From Saccharomycopsis phalli (lineage: Eukaryota; Ascomycota; Saccharomycetes; Ascoideales; Saccharomycopsidaceae), in contig CP073217.1 of the NCBI GenBank assembly GCA_020342235.1, positions 1,364,001 through 1,428,000 of the forward strand: 64,000 bases of DNA, read 5' to 3'. This document shows positions 18,047 to 27,761 of the stretch, piece after piece. The first letter of the stretch is position 1. Each line of letters opens with the position of its first letter. The notes below the pieces were generated by a model. It had not been told where the DNA came from. It did no database searches and saw only the letters and a list, made by a program, of their open reading frames with translations. Made by a program: the position numbers and the translations under genes.

Positions 18047-19486
18047 ATGATAATGATCAGAAGCCATTTCTTTTCTAGAAGGATCTTGAAAGCGGCCATC
18101 ACTCTCATTATTCTCTTTGGGATTGTCGGAAATATTATATTGTATTGTTATGACAAGGAGGACTATGGCATTGCACAGATTAAGGACAACTACAAGGGCA
18201 CCTTGGATTATTTCAAGTCTATTGATTACAGACCATATATTGATAAAATCTCCAGCAAGTCCAACTCGTCCATCACAAGTGTCCCACCAACTGACATCTC
18301 GAGCCCATATCTCTTTCCCGATGGAAATTTGAACGAGCAATATTTTAGAACCTTTAAATACCATAAAGAGGGCACAAGTCTTGAACGATCAATCCACAAC
18401 CAAAACCTCTATGACGAAGTCATGGCCCATAAAATCTCTGAGCCTCTAGTCGATAACCTCAAGCGACCACATGATCTGTATCACAAGGTAAATGCCACTT
18501 TGTTGTCGCTAGTACGAAACTCAGAGCTAGACGGTATCCGAAATTCGATCAAGCAGGTCGAAAACACCTTCAATAAAAAGTTTCACTATGACTGGACGTT
18601 TGTCAACGACGTTGAATTCACACAAGAATTTATTGATGCCATAAAAGAGGTTGTGCCAGGAAACGTGAATTTCGTGACGATTCCAAAACAGTTGTGGGAT
18701 AAACCAGACAGTATTGATTCAGACAAAGAGCAAGCAGGCATCAAATACATGGAGAGCAATGATGTGGGGTACGCCGCCATGACCTCGTATCACAACATGT
18801 GCCGTTTCTATTCTGGAAATATCTTCCAACTACCAGAGATGCAGCAATATCGATACTACTGGAGAGTCGAGCCCACCACCAGCTACTATTGCGACGTCGA
18901 CTACGATGTGTTTCAGTTCATGCATGACAACGGGAAAAGCTATGGGTTCAACATCAATTTATACGACGGGCCATACAGTATTTCTTCCTTGTGGAACACT
19001 ACCATTGATTTCCTCAAGGAGAACCCGCAATACATCAATCCAAATGGCGCATTCAGCTGGCTAACTGAAGATATGCAACAACCTGATAAAGTCAAGGTAG
19101 CTGGCTATTCTACCTGTCACTTTTGGACCAACTTTGAGATCGTCGACATGCAGTTCTTTAGAGGAGAAGTGTATACCAAGTACTTTGAGTATCTCGACAA
19201 GACAGGTGGCTTCTACTATGAGCGATGGGGCGATGCGCCAGTGAGATCAATTGCCCTAGCACTATTTGGAGACAGATCAAACATCCATTGGTTTAGAGAT
19301 GTTGGGTACGCACACGTTCCTTATAAGAACTGTCCCTTGAGCGACAAATGCAATGGGTGTACTTCTGGAATGTTTCTGGAGTGGTCCAATCTCAATTCTG
19401 AAAATTGCATGGCGAATTGGATTAATTATGGCTTGGATGGAGATGAACGGACAATGTGGGGAGACGATTTAGAGCCGAGGTTGTGA
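18047..19486 (+). CDS. KRE2/MNT1-family alpha-1,2-mannosyltransferase (GT15), copy 3
   Basis: A 479-aa type II membrane protein, tandem partner of the preceding gene. Anchor 'AITLIILFGIVGNIILY' at about residues 16-32, a longer stem than copy 2 (to about 145), then the same core: 'YHNMCRFYSGNIFQLPE', 'YYWRVEPTTSYYCDVDYD', 'STCHFWTNFEIVDMQFF' and '[19 protein letters not shown]'. Its end 'ENCMANWINYGLDGDE...' runs about a dozen residues past copy 2. Starts at 18047 and at 18053 are both possible; the first is used. Activity is expected in outer-chain or O-glycan mannosylation in the Golgi. Confidence 0.92.
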   Translation: MIMIRSHFFSRRILKAAITLIILFGIVGNIILYCYDKEDYGIAQIKDNYKGTLDYFKSIDYRPYIDKISSKSNSSITSVPPTDISSPYLFPDGNLNEQYFRTFKYHKEGTSLERSIHNQNLYDEVMAHKISEPLVDNLKRPHDLYHKVNATLLSLVRNSELDGIRNSIKQVENTFNKKFHYDWTFVNDVEFTQEFIDAIKEVVPGNVNFVTIPKQLWDKPDSIDSDKEQAGIKYMESNDVGYAAMTSYHNMCRFYSGNIFQLPEMQQYRYYWRVEPTTSYYCDVDYDVFQFMHDNGKSYGFNINLYDGPYSISSLWNTTIDFLKENPQYINPNGAFSWLTEDMQQPDKVKVAGYSTCHFWTNFEIVDMQFFRGEVYTKYFEYLDKTGGFYYERWGDAPVRSIALALFGDRSNIHWFRDVGYAHVPYKNCPLSDKCNGCTSGMFLEWSNLNSENCMANWINYGLDGDERTMWGDDLEPRL

Positions 19487-19838
19487 ATTAGCAAGCCTTG
19501 GTGCGAGTGGTGGAGTGCAAAATTCTTTGCAGCATCATGTACATTCTTTGCGATACCTTGAAAGTTTTTTGGAATAGGACCATCTTTGTGTTGTTATTAC
19601 TTGAAAGCTTTAAACACACTAGGACATTTAAACTGTTTTATCGTTTTTTTCACATCGGTCACCCGATTTATATTTCATATTCATTATGTACGGTGCGGCT
19701 TATTATTACAACTGGCTGTTGCCTCTTGTGCTTTAATAAAACATACAATACTGTGAAATTTATTCTTGTAGACTTGATTGTATCGCAATTAACAAGCCTT
19801 TATCGTGAATTGTACTTGGCTGTACAACTTCTGCGTGC
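19487..19838. other. Spacer before the MRS2-type gene
   Basis: AT-rich, 352 bp. A 114-codon open frame (19498-19842) is Leu/Phe/Cys-rich with no recognisable pattern and overlaps the next start, so I do not call it a gene. Confidence 0.4.
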
Positions 19839-20996
19839 ATGATAAACCCTTTTTTCAGATGTAAATTTATGGTAATGAGATCGCTTTTGAGACTGCGGTT
19901 CAACACCAGAGTCTTCTCAAGAAGAATATACAATGATTTTAACAGCGAGTTGATGCTACAGAAGAGTATAACCCATAAAATAAATCATTATGATTCGGGT
20001 GTCAACGATCACAGTTTGAGATGCACAGTGTTCAACAAGACTGGTGGACTTAGTGGCATCTCTGCTGATATAAATAAGCGAGACTTGGTTTTGAGATACA
20101 ACCTCATGCCCCGGGATATAAGAAAGTTTAACCATAAGCATACGAATATTGTGCCGTATATCTCTGTGAGAAACGATTCCATCATATTGAACTTGTTGGG
20201 AATAAGGGCACTAATAAGGAACGACTCGGTGATTCTATTTGAGGGACAGGGGGCTGTGGATAGTCATACGCGGAGTTTGCTAATGATGGAGTTGCTGACC
20301 AAACTCAAGCACCAAGATGACGAATTGCCATATGAAATGAGAGCTTTGGAAGGCATTCTCATGTCAGTTGTGTCTGTCATGACCCAGGAATTGAGAATAC
20401 ACCAGCACATTGTAAAAGGAATATTGAATGACTTGGAGAACCATATCCATACGGAAAATTTAAAGTTGTTGCTTGGCCAGAGCAAGAAATTTGCCCAGCT
20501 TAACCAGAAATCCAAGTTGATCCACCAAGTCATTGATGAAATATTGGACCAGGACGATGTGCTCTCGGCAATGTACTTGACCAGTCCTCGGACCAACATC
20601 CATGACCATGCCGAGGTGGAGATACTACTTGAAGCCTACTTGAAGCACTTTGACGAGATTGTGCAAATCGTCGAGGAGCAGATAAACAATATCAAAACCA
20701 CGGAAGAGATCATCAACATTATCCTAGACTCCAATCGAAACCAGCTTATGCTTCTAGGCTTGAAGTTCTCCATCGGGATACTTTTCCTTGGCGCTGCTAT
20801 TTATGTGGCCAGTATCTATGGAATGAATTTGGAGAACTTCATTGAGGAGACAGACTATGGGTTTGTTTTGGTAGTGACATTGACCACGGCGATTACTGCG
20901 ATTTTATTCTTTAAGACGGTCATCAAGCTACAGAAGCTAGAGAAAATAGCCATGAGTGGAAAACAGTCTATGCCTTCGGCACGTCATAATCATTAA
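19839..20996 (+). CDS. Mitochondrial inner-membrane Mg2+ channel, MRS2/LPE10 (CorA) family
   Basis: CorA-type magnesium channel subunit of the inner mitochondrial membrane. A basic presequence is best seen from the inner ATG at 19872 (MRSLLRLRF...FSRR); the first ATG at 19839 is kept as the maximal form (385 aa). The matrix domain begins 'RDIRKFNHKHTNIVPYISVR', followed by long helices, and ends with helix 1 'IGILFLGAAIYVASI'. The signature YGMN follows near residue 327, then a short acidic loop ('ENFIEETDYG') and helix 2. Choosing between MRS2 and its paralogue LPE10/MFM1 needs a tree. It converges on BUR1 with only 14 bp between the stops. Confidence 0.9.
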   Translation: MINPFFRCKFMVMRSLLRLRFNTRVFSRRIYNDFNSELMLQKSITHKINHYDSGVNDHSLRCTVFNKTGGLSGISADINKRDLVLRYNLMPRDIRKFNHKHTNIVPYISVRNDSIILNLLGIRALIRNDSVILFEGQGAVDSHTRSLLMMELLTKLKHQDDELPYEMRALEGILMSVVSVMTQELRIHQHIVKGILNDLENHIHTENLKLLLGQSKKFAQLNQKSKLIHQVIDEILDQDDVLSAMYLTSPRTNIHDHAEVEILLEAYLKHFDEIVQIVEEQINNIKTTEEIINIILDSNRNQLMLLGLKFSIGILFLGAAIYVASIYGMNLENFIEETDYGFVLVVTLTTAITAILFFKTVIKLQKLEKIAMSGKQSMPSARHNH

Positions 20997-21010
20997 AAAT
21001 TTGTACATAA

Positions 21011-22876
21011 TCATTTGAAAAACTTCTTGTATGGATGGGGAATATTATTGGTGGGCAACGGCGGTGGTGGCACACTTGGAAGCTGTACAATAGTTTTGTA
21101 TGGGTGCTTGTCTTTAGTGTGCCTTGTATCATGTGTCTTAAATATATTTGTGAAATTCTTGACTCCACAGCTCTTTGAAAGTCCATTCTTTGTGATTTGT
21201 GAAGGCTCTTCATTCAGTGAGTCTTTGGATATCGAACTGTTTCGTGACTTGGTTGAATGGAACGAAGCCGCTTCATCCATTGAATTGTTGCTGTCTCGTC
21301 TTAAAGCTAAGAACGGATGCCCGTACGGGGGTTCTAATACAGGGTCTTTATTAATTTCCGTCTTTTGTAGGTTCAAATGTCTTCTCTGGGGAATGTCCTT
21401 GCTTAGACTTTCCAAGCTTCGGTTTTCGGTGGGGTTTCTTGTGAACTTCATTGGCCTAGAAAAGATCTTGCTAAACTTGGGAAGCTTTCTGTCTGTGCCT
21501 ATTGAGTCGTACAAGAATATCTCGCTGTCCAACGGAAATTTACTGTGGGTTGAATCGATTCGAGGGGAGCTGTTTCCGCTGTTGATCTTTCCACCGGCTT
21601 CGTTCCTTGACATACCACTGGAATTGTTACTGTTGCTTCTTAGTCGTTGGCCGGAGTTGCTACTGTTGCTTCTTAGTCGCTGACCGGAGTTGCTGCTGTT
21701 GCTTCTAGTTCTGATATGGCCTAGATTATTTGGGAGTTTTGGGATTTCCTCACCGCCAAACAAGTCCAAAAAATGCTCCGACCTCAGTTTGGACAATTTG
21801 CTCTTGGTTTTGGGGGATTTCTGCACTTTTGCCATTCTCTCATTCTTGATGTCAAGTTCGTGTCTCGAAGGAAGAAACTGTATGTTCTCGTTGGAACACG
21901 GCAAAGGCTGGGTTTTAAACCACTGGTGCGTGAGTGCGATTTCCGCGGAAACTCTCTTGTTGGGGTCCAATTTCAATAGCCGCGAGATGAATGCATATGC
22001 CACTGAGTCCATGTTCTTGAACCTTTGTAGCATGTTTCCTGAGGAATTTAACTTTAGTTTTTTGGGATCGAGAATGTCCAAATTGATGTCGCCCGCGGCC
22101 ACTATTCTCTCCTGTACTAGCTTGTCGTATATTGGCATCTTTCCCTTGGTCGGAGAGCCGACCAACTTAAAAATCTCATTTAGTTGATCAAAGTCGCTCT
22201 GGCCCTGCATCAACGGCTTTCTGGTATAAAACTCGCCAAACACGCAGCCCACAGCCCACATGTCAATGGCAGAGTGGTAGTATTTATCTCCGAGCAACAA
22301 CTCCGGGGCACGGTACCACCTAGCAACCACCACCCCGGTCATTGGCTGGGGGTTATTTTTGATGTGTCTTCTGGTGAGGCCAAAGTCTGCGATTTTGAGC
22401 AAGTTGCCGCTGGAAATCAAAATGTTGGATGTCTTGACGTCCCGGTGGATGTAGTGCTGGTCATGTATATACTTGAGTCCTTCAAGCAACTGGAGCATCA
22501 AGTTCTTGATTTCAGATATTCTGAGTACGATTTTGAGATTTGAAATGACGCCGGCCAAGTCGCACGGCATGTAGGGGAACACCAAATAGAATGTGTCGTT
22601 GTCATATACGATATCCAATAGCTGGATCAAGTTGCGGTGATAAAACCTTTTTAGGGCGGCGATTTCCCGCACTGATGTGATGTGGAACCCAGAGCTCAGG
22701 TCATTGCTGGTGAGTTTCTTGAGAGCCACCAACTTGTTGGAGGACTTTTGGACTGCCCTGACCACTATTCCAAACGTTCCTTCACCTAGCTGGTTCTGGA
22801 TCTGGTACTTGCTGATGGAGCTGCCATGGAAATAGCGAATATGAGAATAGCCTGAGGCAGAAGAATGCGCATGCAT
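21011..22876 (-). CDS. BUR1: Cyclin-dependent kinase Bur1/Sgv1 (CDK9-type)
   Basis: Catalytic subunit of the Bur1-Bur2 kinase that phosphorylates Spt5 and the RNA polymerase II tail during elongation. The first ATG is 22876 (621 aa). The kinase domain spans about residues 23-315: 'GEGTFGIVVRA', Lys in 'VALKKL', the cyclin-contact helix 'HITSVREIAALKRF' (counterpart of PITAQREI in Bur1), 'PYMPCDLAGV', 'HRDVKTSN', 'ADFGLTRR' and '[12 protein letters not shown]'. The long C-terminal tail is Ser/Asn/Arg-rich, with an 11-residue repeat (SNSSNSGQRLR). The tail ends in a Pro run ('PSVPPPPLP') that fits the disordered Bur1 C-terminus. It is divergent from the KduD-like gene, about 160 bp away. Confidence 0.9.
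   Translation of the reverse strand: MHAHSSASGYSHIRYFHGSSISKYQIQNQLGEGTFGIVVRAVQKSSNKLVALKKLTSNDLSSGFHITSVREIAALKRFYHRNLIQLLDIVYDNDTFYLVFPYMPCDLAGVISNLKIVLRISEIKNLMLQLLEGLKYIHDQHYIHRDVKTSNILISSGNLLKIADFGLTRRHIKNNPQPMTGVVVARWYRAPELLLGDKYYHSAIDMWAVGCVFGEFYTRKPLMQGQSDFDQLNEIFKLVGSPTKGKMPIYDKLVQERIVAAGDINLDILDPKKLKLNSSGNMLQRFKNMDSVAYAFISRLLKLDPNKRVSAEIALTHQWFKTQPLPCSNENIQFLPSRHELDIKNERMAKVQKSPKTKSKLSKLRSEHFLDLFGGEEIPKLPNNLGHIRTRSNSSNSGQRLRSNSSNSGQRLRSNSNNSSGMSRNEAGGKINSGNSSPRIDSTHSKFPLDSEIFLYDSIGTDRKLPKFSKIFSRPMKFTRNPTENRSLESLSKDIPQRRHLNLQKTEINKDPVLEPPYGHPFLALRRDSNNSMDEAASFHSTKSRNSSISKDSLNEEPSQITKNGLSKSCGVKNFTNIFKTHDTRHTKDKHPYKTIVQLPSVPPPPLPTNNIPHPYKKFFK
21627..21712 (-). repeat. 33-bp in-frame repeat in BUR1 tail
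   Basis: Two and a half copies of a 33-bp unit coding for an 11-residue Ser/Asn/Gly/Gln/Arg repeat. The length keeps the frame. Confidence 0.85.
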
Positions 22877-23037
22877 CCGGTGTATCAACTGAAAAAAAAT
22901 ATGGTCCTTGAGACGATTTGCAAAGTACCTATTCTAACATGTCAGCATACGATTTGCACAGAGGAGAAGACCCGTGTCGCCGGGGCTCTCAACCAGGTAG
23001 CGGATCATATGCGCGTGGGATGGGGGACCGTTATCGC

Positions 23038-23829
23038 ATGGGGTTTGAGTTATTCTCGTTAAAGGGTAAAGTTGCATTGATTACAGGTGCGACTTCCGGC
23101 ATAGGCATGTCAATGGCCGAGGCTCTTGCTGAGTTTGAGGTGAAGCAGGTGATTTATGTCTACCGGCCAAGTAAAGATCCTAGTGAGTTGGTTTCCAAGC
23201 TCAAGGCACAGTCCCCCAATGTGGTGGTGTCTGGTATTTGTGAGGACTTGAGTCAGATAAAGCTTGGAGACATTGACGCGAAGATATTTCAAAAAGCGAT
23301 TGGGTGCTCAGTGACTGGGCAGATTGACATTTTAATCAACAACGCAGGCACTGCGTATCGGTATCCGTTTGAGGAGTTCCCGGACGACAAGTACCATGAG
23401 GTGTTGCATGTCAACTTGCACGTTCCTACGAAATTGACACAGTTGGTTGGGCAGCATATGATCGAGAAGCATATCCGGGGCAAGATCATTGTCACTTGCT
23501 CGCTCAACTCGTTTATTGGCGGGACCAACATTCTGTCATATACCGTGTCCAAGGGCGGGGTCAAGAGTTTGGTGCAGGCCTTGTCGAACGAATGGGCGAA
23601 AAAGGGAATCTGCGTAAATGGCATTGCCCCTGGATTTGTCAAGACCAACATGACGGCCGATATTCTTGAGCCGGAGGAGACGTCCAAGGAGTACCTTGCA
23701 CGTGTGCCGGCTGGGCGATTTGGGCAGCCGGATGATTTCCGCGGGGTCACTGGGTTTTTGTGTTCGGCGGCGTCGGACTATGTTACTGGGCTGATGATTA
23801 CGGTTGATGGCGGGTGGATGGCCTTTTAG
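23038..23829 (+). CDS. KduD-like short-chain dehydrogenase, copy 1
   Basis: An SDR-family NAD(P)-dependent oxidoreductase. I use the ATG at 23038 (263 aa), because it gives the same length as the neighbour at 24160 and starts just ahead of the Rossmann strand. ATGs at 23020 and 22939 are open alternatives. Motifs: 'ITGATSGIG' (cofactor loop), 'NNAG', Ser in 'IIVTCSLNSF', and the catalytic Tyr/Lys in 'YTVSKGG'. The C-terminal half ('GIAPGFVKTNM', 'RVPAGRFGQPDDFRG', 'ASDYVTGLMITVDGGWM') is close to bacterial 2-deoxy-D-gluconate 3-dehydrogenase (KduD). The true substrate is unknown; a sugar acid or polyol is likely. Together with the next gene it forms a tandem pair on one strand. Confidence 0.85.
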   Translation: MGFELFSLKGKVALITGATSGIGMSMAEALAEFEVKQVIYVYRPSKDPSELVSKLKAQSPNVVVSGICEDLSQIKLGDIDAKIFQKAIGCSVTGQIDILINNAGTAYRYPFEEFPDDKYHEVLHVNLHVPTKLTQLVGQHMIEKHIRGKIIVTCSLNSFIGGTNILSYTVSKGGVKSLVQALSNEWAKKGICVNGIAPGFVKTNMTADILEPEETSKEYLARVPAGRFGQPDDFRGVTGFLCSAASDYVTGLMITVDGGWMAF

Positions 23830-24159
23830 ATTGGTGGTCTTGGACATATGTAGACGTCATTAGACACAGTATATAAGTACTACAATCTCAAGCACAGTTT
23901 GCCAATGTATGCGCATCACCACGCAGGTTTTATGGGGGTTGCGGCCCTGTGTCGTACGAAGCATACAACTCCATTGTCAGGACGTGAATCTGCGATATAT
24001 AATAATCCGTTAAATTGCGCGAACCCGCAGTTTTCCAATTGACGGCACACCTACCCCGGATTAGTGGCTGTCGCTTGCGGGACGTCGCCTGTTCACGTAG
24101 ACTATCTTTAGCCGACTTGCATATAAAAGTAGAGGATGCCGGCCAGAAGCCCAGCAAAC
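23830..24159. promoter_or_regulatory. Spacer and promoter of KduD-like copy 2
   Basis: 330 bp. TATAAAA at 24122-24128 lies 32 bp above the ATG at 24160 and only a few bases above the ATG at 24136, which favours 24160 as the start. Confidence 0.5.
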
Positions 24160-24951
24160 ATGTCGATTTTCAGTTTACAAGGAAAAGTTGTTTTGGCCAC
24201 TGGAGCCACCTCCGGAATTGGTTTGGGTATCTGCTCTGGATTGAGTGAGCAAGGTGCCAAGCAAATCATTCTTATCCACAGACCAAGCACCGACCCTACC
24301 CCAGCTATCGAGGCTCTCAAGAAGATCCACCCAACTGGCGACTTGGTTGTGTCGACCATTGGTGCTGATGTCGCTGAGGTCAAGATCGAGGAGATTGAGG
24401 AGAAGATCCTCAAGCCAGCGCTCGAGTTGTCCAAGACCGGCAAGATCGATGTCTTGATCAACAATGCCGGAGTCAACTTGCGTCACACTGCTGAGGACTT
24501 CCCAGAGGATGTGTTCAACCAAGTGTTGCAGATCGACTTGCTCTTCCCAGCAAAGTTGACCCGTCTTGTGGGTAAGCACATGTTGGAGAACAAGATCAAG
24601 GGTAAGATTCTCTTTACTCTTTCGTTGATCTCGTTCCAAGGTGGTATCTTGAGTGCGCCATACGCCATCTCCAAGTCTGGTTTGAAGGGTTTCGTCCAGG
24701 CCTTGTCTAACGAGTGGAGTAGCAAGGGTATCAATGTCAACGGGGTGGCCCCAGGTTACATTGAGACCAAGTTGGTCAAGTCCTTGAAGGAGGACCCAGT
24801 GAGAGGTAAGCAGATTTCCGACAGAATTCCAATTGGAAGATGGGGTACCCCAGACGACTTCAGAGGCCCAGCTGCTTTCTTGTGTTCGAGTGCCTCGGAC
24901 TATGTTACTGGTGAGACTTTGATGGTTGACGGTGGCTGGATGGGCCGTTAG
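24160..24951 (+). CDS. KduD-like short-chain dehydrogenase, copy 2
   Basis: A 263-aa SDR, tandem paralogue of the preceding gene. Cofactor loop 'ATGATSGIG', 'INNAGVNLRH', 'SLISFQGGILSAPYAISKSG' with the catalytic Tyr/Lys, then 'GVAPGYIETKLV', 'RIPIGRWGTPDDFRGPAA' and 'ASDYVTGETLMVDGGWMGR'. The C-terminal end is strikingly close to KduD of bacteria (DGGWLAR). Codon use is strongly biased (GGT, TTG, AAG), and the TATA box is at a proper distance, so it is probably the more highly expressed copy. Copy 1 lacks that bias. Sequence alone does not tell the substrate. It converges on SUV3 across a repeat-rich spacer. Confidence 0.87.
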   Translation: MSIFSLQGKVVLATGATSGIGLGICSGLSEQGAKQIILIHRPSTDPTPAIEALKKIHPTGDLVVSTIGADVAEVKIEEIEEKILKPALELSKTGKIDVLINNAGVNLRHTAEDFPEDVFNQVLQIDLLFPAKLTRLVGKHMLENKIKGKILFTLSLISFQGGILSAPYAISKSGLKGFVQALSNEWSSKGINVNGVAPGYIETKLVKSLKEDPVRGKQISDRIPIGRWGTPDDFRGPAAFLCSSASDYVTGETLMVDGGWMGR

Positions 24952-25485
24952 GTTAATATAATATGTGATGTGTTTGAACTGTAGTGAGTGGGTGGTGTGG
25001 TGACGATGGTGATGTAGTAGGGTACGGTTGGTGAAATGGCTAATATTGGTTGGCTAGTGGTGTATGGAGACATTTTGAAGGAAATGGCAGCTATACCTTG
25101 GCGAGATGGCAGCTATACCTTGGCGAGATTGGATGAGAAGTAGAAAAGAGTGGAAAGAGGTAGCAAAAGAGTGGGGAGGTAGGAGAAAAGTAGGAAAGAC
25201 AAATGGAGTTAAAAAGGGAAATGTCTTTTTATTACAGTGGTATTACAGTGATATGGCATTACAGTGGACTATACAATTATTCATACAATTACTCTTATAC
25301 ACCTTGTAAATCTGGCTATATACAGTCATATTCAACATATCAACACATTCACACTCACTCAACGTCACAACTGCTGTTCAACCTGATGTTCAACATGACG
25401 TTCAACATGACGTTTAACTTTAATGTCTCAACCTTGTTAAACTTTAACATCTCACCTTGTCACTTGTCACTCGTCACTCGTCACC
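24952..25485. repeat. Repeat-rich convergent spacer, KduD-like copy 2 / SUV3
   Basis: Contains a perfect 22-bp tandem duplication (25084-25105 and 25106-25127), ACAGTGG/ATTACAGTG repeats near 25235-25275, three copies of an 'AACATGACGTTC'-like unit (25378-25425) and a 'CACTCGTCAC'-type run (25450-25500). Open frames here are artefacts of the repeats. Confidence 0.8.
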
Positions 25486-27690
25486 TCAATGTCTCACCTT
25501 GTCACCTTGATGCCTCAGTCTTGACGTCTGTCGACTATGCAACACCTCGGAGATCTTGGCCTCGCAAAGATACTTCAACTCCACTGCGCTCTGGCGGTCG
25601 ATAAAGTAGTTTGGATAGCGTATCCCCAACCAGCAGTAGATCATAATAATACCGTGCAACTGCTCCAAGGAAACAAGCAACTCCTTGCCCTTGTCGCCGA
25701 CCAATGACGGGTTGTAGTCCGGCTCAAGGATGTCAAAAGGAAGACTAAAGTCGAAGATACACTTGGTCTGGTCGTTGACCACGGTCTGGCAATACTCGTT
25801 AATGACCTTTGAGGCGAACCCCAGGGTGGACGACGAGGTAAAAGGCGCGGTGAGAAGGCGGAGCTGGTCCTTGATCTGCAAGTTGTGGGCCTTTTTGATG
25901 TACTCTGAGTTCTCGAGCATGCTGTCCATGGTGCTGATGTAGAACAACTCGTTTGACTTTACCTCCTCGCCAAACACGCGTAGAATGCTCTCCAAGTCGG
26001 TGCCTGGCGGGAAGTCCGAGATGTACTGGGTGAGGATGAAGTTTGGCGGCCAGAGACTGGCCTTTTGGAGGTATATCGTCGGGGTGGAGATCAACACCCG
26101 GATGGTCTTCAAGTCCTTGGGCCGGAAGCAGGAGACGTGCCCGACGGCCTTGTGTTTTGCGCTCTGGTAGCGGCCAGCCCGGCCGGCGATCTGTTTCAAG
26201 TGGGGCGAGTCAATGACGACGCGCAGAGTGCCGTTGAACTTGATGAGGGACGCAAAGATGATGCGGTTGATTTTGAGGTTCAATCCAAGGCCGACGGCGT
26301 CGGAGGCAATGAGAATGTCTGTTTCGCCGTTGTTGAACGCCCTGGCCTGCTCGATGCGGGTCTCGGCCGGCAACTTGCCATAGACCACCGAGACCTTGAA
26401 GCGGGATTCCAGTTCGATCAAGAGCTTCAAGGCGAGGATCTTGTTCTTGCTGAAGGACACGATGCAGTCGCCCTTGCGGATGCCCTGGAGAAAGTTTTCG
26501 CCGACGGCCAGCTTCTCGACCTGCAACTGGCCAAGCCGCAGGTACTTGTTGACAGTGACGGTGTCGCCAGTCAACTCGCAGATGCGCCGCACCAACGGCA
26601 CTGCGCTCTCCTCGCCACACACGTGGATCTCCTTGGACCGGACCCCCAAGAGAGCCTGGGTCCAAGCCCAGCCGCGCTCCGGGTTTCCAATCATCTGGAT
26701 CTCGTCAAGCACCACTACCTCGTACTCCTTGGTGAGCGAGATCATCTCGATGGTGCCGCTGTAGATCTCCGAGGGCTTTCCATGCCGGTCGGTGTGCTCG
26801 ATGATCTCCTCGCCGGTGATGAGATTGCACGGGATGTTCTTCTGGTGGAACCGGTCGTAGATCTCGCGCGCAAGGAGCCGGAGCGGGCCGGCAAAGTACC
26901 CGCTGTTGGTCTCCTCGAGCCGCTTGAGCGCGTTGTGGGTCTTGCCGCTGTTGGTCGGCCCCACGTGCATGATGATGTGCCGCTTCAACTGCCGGGCCTT
27001 GGGGAACCACCGCGCGGGGTTGGAGATGTCGGCGCGCGACGCTCCTGTAGGTGCGAGTGCAACCTGTATTTGCTCGGTGAGGTTGTGCAAGACCTTGGTG
27101 AGGATGGGTTGGAGGTTGGCGTGTTTGTCCTGGGCGTACAACTGCCGGAGAAGCTGCACCACGCGGTCGGGGGAGGGGGTTGGTGAGCTGAGGGGGTTGT
27201 AGATGGGCAGATCTTTGTGAAGCACCTTTTGGTTCGGCACCTTTTGGTTCGGCACCTCTTTTTCTCGGTCGAAAGTCCCTTTTTCTTGATTGAGAGCCCC
27301 TTTTTCTCGATTGACCATCTCTTCTTTGTTAAAAGCCTCCTCTTTGGTAAGCTGCTCAACCACCTTGTCCCGCAACATGTTCAACGCCTCAACAGCATAC
27401 GACAGCGGCCGCACACCCTGGACAAGCGCACTCATCGACACCACAAGCGCCCGCGCAAACCCCGAGTCGCCCGCCAGCCGAGCAATTGGCCCAACAAACT
27501 TCTGGGCATTGGGCATGGCAAGAGCATGGTTCATATGGCTGGACTGGGTCCGGAAGATCCTGCGCCGGGCCAGGAGCACGTTGCTGATATTGGGCAACTT
27601 CCTGTCGCTGTCGCGCGGCACCCAACGGTCCGCAACGGCTCTGGAGGATCTCTTGCCCTGGGCTCGTAGCACAGCACGGCTCGGAAGCAT
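25486..27690 (-). CDS. SUV3: Mitochondrial ATP-dependent RNA helicase of the degradosome
   Basis: Superfamily 2 helicase that, with the Dss1 exonuclease, degrades and turns over mitochondrial RNA. 734 aa, close to S. cerevisiae Suv3 (737). A basic presequence (MLPSRAVLRAQGKRSSRA) opens the protein. A low-complexity stretch of Lys/Glu/Gln repeats (about residues 110-150, with tandem 'KVPNQ') precedes the core. The core has Walker A 'GPTNSGKT', 'FAGPLRLLAREI', Walker B 'LDEIQMIG', motif V 'DILIASDAVGLGLNL' and motif VI 'QIAGRAGR'. The Suv3 C-terminal domain follows. The gene is GC-rich and divergent from SSN3, with only 71 bp between the starts. Confidence 0.95.
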   Translation of the reverse strand: MLPSRAVLRAQGKRSSRAVADRWVPRDSDRKLPNISNVLLARRRIFRTQSSHMNHALAMPNAQKFVGPIARLAGDSGFARALVVSMSALVQGVRPLSYAVEALNMLRDKVVEQLTKEEAFNKEEMVNREKGALNQEKGTFDREKEVPNQKVPNQKVLHKDLPIYNPLSSPTPSPDRVVQLLRQLYAQDKHANLQPILTKVLHNLTEQIQVALAPTGASRADISNPARWFPKARQLKRHIIMHVGPTNSGKTHNALKRLEETNSGYFAGPLRLLAREIYDRFHQKNIPCNLITGEEIIEHTDRHGKPSEIYSGTIEMISLTKEYEVVVLDEIQMIGNPERGWAWTQALLGVRSKEIHVCGEESAVPLVRRICELTGDTVTVNKYLRLGQLQVEKLAVGENFLQGIRKGDCIVSFSKNKILALKLLIELESRFKVSVVYGKLPAETRIEQARAFNNGETDILIASDAVGLGLNLKINRIIFASLIKFNGTLRVVIDSPHLKQIAGRAGRYQSAKHKAVGHVSCFRPKDLKTIRVLISTPTIYLQKASLWPPNFILTQYISDFPPGTDLESILRVFGEEVKSNELFYISTMDSMLENSEYIKKAHNLQIKDQLRLLTAPFTSSSTLGFASKVINEYCQTVVNDQTKCIFDFSLPFDILEPDYNPSLVGDKGKELLVSLEQLHGIIMIYCWLGIRYPNYFIDRQSAVELKYLCEAKISEVLHSRQTSRLRHQGDKVRH

Positions 27691-27761
27691 GGCAAAGTTG
27701 GAGAGAATAATTTTTCATGTCCAGCACACTGCATGAAAAAACTCCCCAGGCGGCCTGACCC

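Noticed and set aside
19498-19842. 114-codon open frame between GT15 copy 3 and the MRS2-type gene
   Set aside because: Low-complexity hydrophobic product that overlaps the next gene's start.
25203-25604. 133-codon frame in the KduD-like/SUV3 spacer
   Set aside because: Translation of simple repeats (Asn/Phe/Met/Thr/Ser) that runs into the SUV3 coding sequence on the other strand.
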